Part shown: piece after piece, positions 61,339-64,000 of the stretch
How positions within the stretch are numbered: the stretch's first letter is position 1
How the letters are laid out: each line of letters opens with the position of its first letter
Source: Oceanobacillus sp. HTM 045
Lineage (GTDB): Bacteria; Pseudomonadota; Alphaproteobacteria; Rhodobacterales; Rhodobacteraceae
Assembly: GCA_009733745.1 (NCBI GenBank)
Contig: WNWL01000002.1
Span: 743,182-807,181 of the forward strand
Direction of reading: 5' to 3'
Length of the DNA stretch: 64,000 bases
The notes under the pieces: generated by a model
Database searches by the model: none
Seen by the model: only the letters and a program-made list of their open reading frames with translations
What the model was told of the DNA's origin: nothing
Translations under genes and position numbers: made by a program

Positions 61339-64000
61339 ATGAGCTACGCATCTGCATATCTGAAAGGATCTGGCTGGAGCACCGGCGAGGAGGATCGCCT
61401 CTGGTTCGAGCGCGACAGGCTACACGGAAGCGGCGGTTCCGGTGACGGATCTGCGTCAGGATCCGGCTCGGACGGAGGCAGATACGGCAGCGGTTCGGGG
61501 TCCGGCTCCGGTTCGGGCAGTGGCTCGGGCGACAAGGGCTCCGCAGACGGCTCCGGCGATGACACGGTGATCTGCGTCAAGGAAAACTCTACCTTCGTCG
61601 TTGATCTGAACCTGAAATTGAGGGTCAGCGGCTCCGGTTCGGGCTCAGGCTCCGGATCGGGATCGGGATCGGGATCGGGCGAGAAGGGTTCGGGGAGCGG
61701 CTCAGGATATTCCAGCGGATCGGGCTCGGGATCCGGTTCCGGCAAGGACGGTTCGGGCAGCGGTTCCGGCTCGGGCGGCAAGGCTTCCGGGAGTGGCAGT
61801 CACGCCTCGGGCTCGGGATCCGGCTCCGGAGGCCGCGGTTCCGGCAGCGGTAGTCACGCTTCCGGTTCGGGATCCGGCAGCGGCGGTGACTGCATCGAGG
61901 AACCTGAACTGGTCTATTCGATATGCGGCGGCGACGATGCCCATCTGTTCGAGATCGACCCGGTGACCGGACAACTCAGTTTCAAGGAGCCGCCCGACTT
62001 CGAGACCCCGCTCGATGCGAATGGCGACAACTTCTACGACGTCGTCGTTCTGGCGACTTCAACAGACGATCCGAAGCTCTTCGTCAAGAAAGGCCTCAAC
62101 ATCGAGGTCAAGGATGTCGAGGAGGTCTGTGTCAAGGAGAACGACACGTTTGTCGCCGACCTTAACCTCGTCGTCGAGTGCCCGACCGACGGGTCGGGTT
62201 CTGGCAGCGGTTCTGGCTCGGGGCATGCGTCGGGATCAGGTTCGGGCCATGCGTCAGGGTCCGGCTCGGGTCACGCGTCCGGGTCCGGTTCGGGTCACGC
62301 GTCCGGGTCCGGCTCGGGCCACGCGTCCGGATCCGGCTCGGGCCATGCGTCCGGATCCGGTTCGGGTCACGCGTCCGGGTCCGGCTCGGGTCAGGGGTCA
62401 GGGTCCGGCTCGGGTCACGCGTCCGGGTCCGGGAGCGGCTCCGGTGATGGCAATGACATCGTCGAGGAGCCCGATCTGGTCTATTCGATCTGCGGCGGCG
62501 ACGATGCCGACCTGTTCGAGATCGATCCCGAAACCGGTGTGCTTCGGTTCAAGGAAGCGCCCGACTTCGAGACCCCCCTCGATGCGAACGGCGACAACTT
62601 CTACGACGTCATCGTACAGGCGACCTCGGTCAAGGATCCGGAAAAGTTCGTCAAGAAATGCGTTGAGGTCGAGGTCAAGGACGTCGACGAGGACCCGATC
62701 TGCATCGACGAGAACACCACCCCCGTTGTCGATCTCGACCTCACGGTCAAGTGCCCGGTCGAGGTGCCGAAGGACCGCGGTCTTGAGGTTTGCGCCGAAC
62801 GCGAGCGTCTGAAGGACGAAGAGGGCATCGAACTGGGGAAGCCTTCCGAACTGACGCTGAAGCTTGGTGATACGCTATCGAACACGCCGTCCGCCTATCA
62901 GAATTCGGACAAGTCCTCAGTCGGCCCGATCCTCGGCGCCGAGGACGGAGACGGTCTGCTCTTCGTTCGCGTTACCGACGACAAGAACCCGTCAGATACC
63001 GACAAGGTCTATTTCGAGGGGTCGGTCAGTTTCGGCGAGAGCTTCACGGCACTCGCAGAGAATGTCGGCGACGACAATCTTAGGTCGAACACGTTCGTCC
63101 ACATCTTCGACGACGACGGCGCGCTCCTGCAGACCATCAAGATCCACACCTCCTGCTCGGCGCCCATCGTGATCGGAGACACGTTCGGCACCATAACTCT
63201 GGACGCCGTCGGCCTGCCGGAGAAGGACAGCGGCGAGGTCGTAACCTTCGGCGGCACGACAACCACGACCGAGACACTTGGCGAAGGCGACATCGTCTAC
63301 TCGATAGCCGGCGGCGCTGATGCCGCGTTGTTCGAGGTTGATGCCGACACGGGCGAGGTGAGTTTCATCGATCCGCCAGACTTCGAGAACCCGCTCGACC
63401 AGGGCGCCGACAATATCTACGACGTGATCGTCCGGGCGACTGCGAAGGATGATCCGGAGTGCTTTACCGAGGCTCCCGTCCAGGTCCAGGTAAAGGATGT
63501 CGATGAACTCGGCTCGATCAGCGGGCGTTATTTCTGCGACGAGAACAACAACGATCGTGACGATGGCGAGCCGGCGATCGAGGGCGTGAAGGTTGCGCTG
63601 TTCGGCGGCGACGGCACCTTTCTCGCGGAGACGACCACGGGGCCGGACGGCACCTACAGCTTCACGGACCTGGAGGCGGGCTCCTACTACGTCGAGTTCG
63701 ACGGCGTGGAAGGCAAGTCCTTCGTCGATCCGGACGTGGGCGACGACATCGACGACAGCGATGTCACCACGGTGATCATCCGCGACGACACCCCGCCGCC
63801 CTCGGTCGGCCGGACGGACGTGATCGACCTCGCCGCCGGCGAGGACAAGGAGAATGTCGACGCGGGCGTCGAGCACGTCCTCGGCTCGATCAGCGGGCGC
63901 TATTTCTGCGACGAGAACCGCAACGACGTCGACGACGGCGACGTCGCGGTGGCCGGTGCGACCGTGACGCTCACCGACGCGAGCGGCACCTTCATCGCGG
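61339..64000 (+). CDS. very large Ser-Gly-rich protein with cadherin-like and SdrD_B-like domains (partial at right edge)
   Basis: The frame from the ATG at 61339 (GGGGGCTGAAA upstream) stays open for 887 codons to the window end, so the gene continues. There is no signal peptide, as in type I-exported RTX-like adhesins. Order: SG-rich linkers (about 35-95 and 105-185); a cadherin-like repeat (190-255, [20 protein letters not shown]); a nine-unit HASGSGSG block (about 295-365); cadherin-like repeat 2 (378-445); a Cys-containing domain resembling DUF7467 (about 475-620); repeat 3 (650-722); then SdrD_B-type domains from about 724 and 846 ([19 protein letters not shown]). Asp-rich loops suggest Ca2+ binding. 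Probably a secreted adhesin or matrix protein. Confidence 0.85.
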   Translation, partial: MSYASAYLKGSGWSTGEEDRLWFERDRLHGSGGSGDGSASGSGSDGGRYGSGSGSGSGSGSGSGDKGSADGSGDDTVICVKENSTFVVDLNLKLRVSGSGSGSGSGSGSGSGSGEKGSGSGSGYSSGSGSGSGSGKDGSGSGSGSGGKASGSGSHASGSGSGSGGRGSGSGSHASGSGSGSGGDCIEEPELVYSICGGDDAHLFEIDPVTGQLSFKEPPDFETPLDANGDNFYDVVVLATSTDDPKLFVKKGLNIEVKDVEEVCVKENDTFVADLNLVVECPTDGSGSGSGSGSGHASGSGSGHASGSGSGHASGSGSGHASGSGSGHASGSGSGHASGSGSGHASGSGSGQGSGSGSGHASGSGSGSGDGNDIVEEPDLVYSICGGDDADLFEIDPETGVLRFKEAPDFETPLDANGDNFYDVIVQATSVKDPEKFVKKCVEVEVKDVDEDPICIDENTTPVVDLDLTVKCPVEVPKDRGLEVCAERERLKDEEGIELGKPSELTLKLGDTLSNTPSAYQNSDKSSVGPILGAEDGDGLLFVRVTDDKNPSDTDKVYFEGSVSFGESFTALAENVGDDNLRSNTFVHIFDDDGALLQTIKIHTSCSAPIVIGDTFGTITLDAVGLPEKDSGEVVTFGGTTTTTETLGEGDIVYSIAGGADAALFEVDADTGEVSFIDPPDFENPLDQGADNIYDVIVRATAKDDPECFTEAPVQVQVKDVDELGSISGRYFCDENNNDRDDGEPAIEGVKVALFGGDGTFLAETTTGPDGTYSFTDLEAGSYYVEFDGVEGKSFVDPDVGDDIDDSDVTTVIIRDDTPPPSVGRTDVIDLAAGEDKENVDAGVEHVLGSISGRYFCDENRNDVDDGDVAVAGATVTLTDASGTFIA
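62221..62439 (+). repeat. nine 24-bp tandem repeats encoding GHASGSGS
   Basis: Inside the large surface-protein gene, nine consecutive 24-bp units begin near positions 62221 to 62413. Eight encode GHASGSGS and one (near 62389) encodes GQGSGSGS. Synonymous changes between units show the array is not entirely recent. Such in-frame arrays can change in copy number by slippage. Confidence 0.85.

Noticed and set aside
62221..62439. CRISPR-like array
   Set aside because: The 24-bp units are directly adjoining with no spacers and encode one in-frame peptide repeat.

Overview
The window is GC-rich DNA, clearly bacterial and most likely from an alphaproteobacterium of the Rhodobacterales (Paracoccaceae/Roseobacter group). 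This rests on a full-length GcrA cell-cycle regulator (an alphaproteobacterial protein), an FnrL-type box, the purD/xseA pairing, long overlapping HAAT-type ABC transporter operons and the codon use. This is inference from gene content; there is no rRNA here. One tRNA gene (Arg-ACG) is present. There is no CRISPR array or complete insertion sequence.

Layout. 1-6.4 kb: a small secreted protein, purD, a membrane-anchored methyltransferase, xseA, a GAF/HWE-type histidine kinase, a DUF1330 protein and a cysteine hydrolase. 6.5-8.7 kb: a DUF2189 membrane protein behind an Fnr-like box, a promoter region rich in one heptamer, and a lower-GC orphan gene with a caspase-like His/Cys arrangement. 8.8-19.2 kb: a divergent locus around an RpiR regulator. 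Leftward it encodes a branched-chain-type ABC transporter (with a fused LivM-LivG protein), an N-formylglutamate amidohydrolase and an acetamidase/formamidase. Rightward it encodes the regulator, a glutamine-synthetase-like ligase and a class III aminotransferase.

19.2-33.4 kb: one long leftward operon under a GntR/UTRA regulator. It holds a second complete HAAT transporter, an aconitase-type hydratase (LeuC-like and LeuD-like), a PEP-mutase/isocitrate-lyase-family lyase, hydantoinase/oxoprolinase HyuB and HyuA, an isochorismatase-fold protein that lacks the catalytic Cys, and an FAD oxidoreductase. The enzyme set suggests opening of a cyclic imide, lactam or hydantoin, then hydration and C-C cleavage of a substituted maleate-like acid.

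33.6-52.3 kb: mostly housekeeping genes (hslO, NUDIX, argF-argD, a class IV aminotransferase, gcrA, an ABC-2 permease, TVP38 plus a flavin oxidoreductase, a histidine kinase, tRNA-Arg). These are mixed with oddities: a WG-repeat protein, a ParB-like gene broken by one in-frame TGA, and a tandem pair of C39-like cysteine-peptidase paralogues. 52.3-60.1 kb: a lower-GC catabolic island next to tRNA-Arg. It starts with a truncated dimethylformamidase large-subunit fragment and continues with a GntR/FCD regulator, TRAP transporter, cupin, DapA-like aldolase/dehydratase and zinc alcohol dehydrogenase. Related palindromes lie upstream of both ends of the island. 60.2-61.3 kb has no convincing gene. 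61.3 kb to the window end is the start of a very large Ser-Gly-rich protein with cadherin-like and SdrD_B-like domains, open at the right edge.

Six copies of a ~160-bp hairpin-forming intergenic repeat, all in one orientation, lie at 4.0, 35.7, 35.9, 45.9, 46.1 and 48.2 kb. Two elements of similar architecture but different sequence sit in gaps of the hydantoinase operon.
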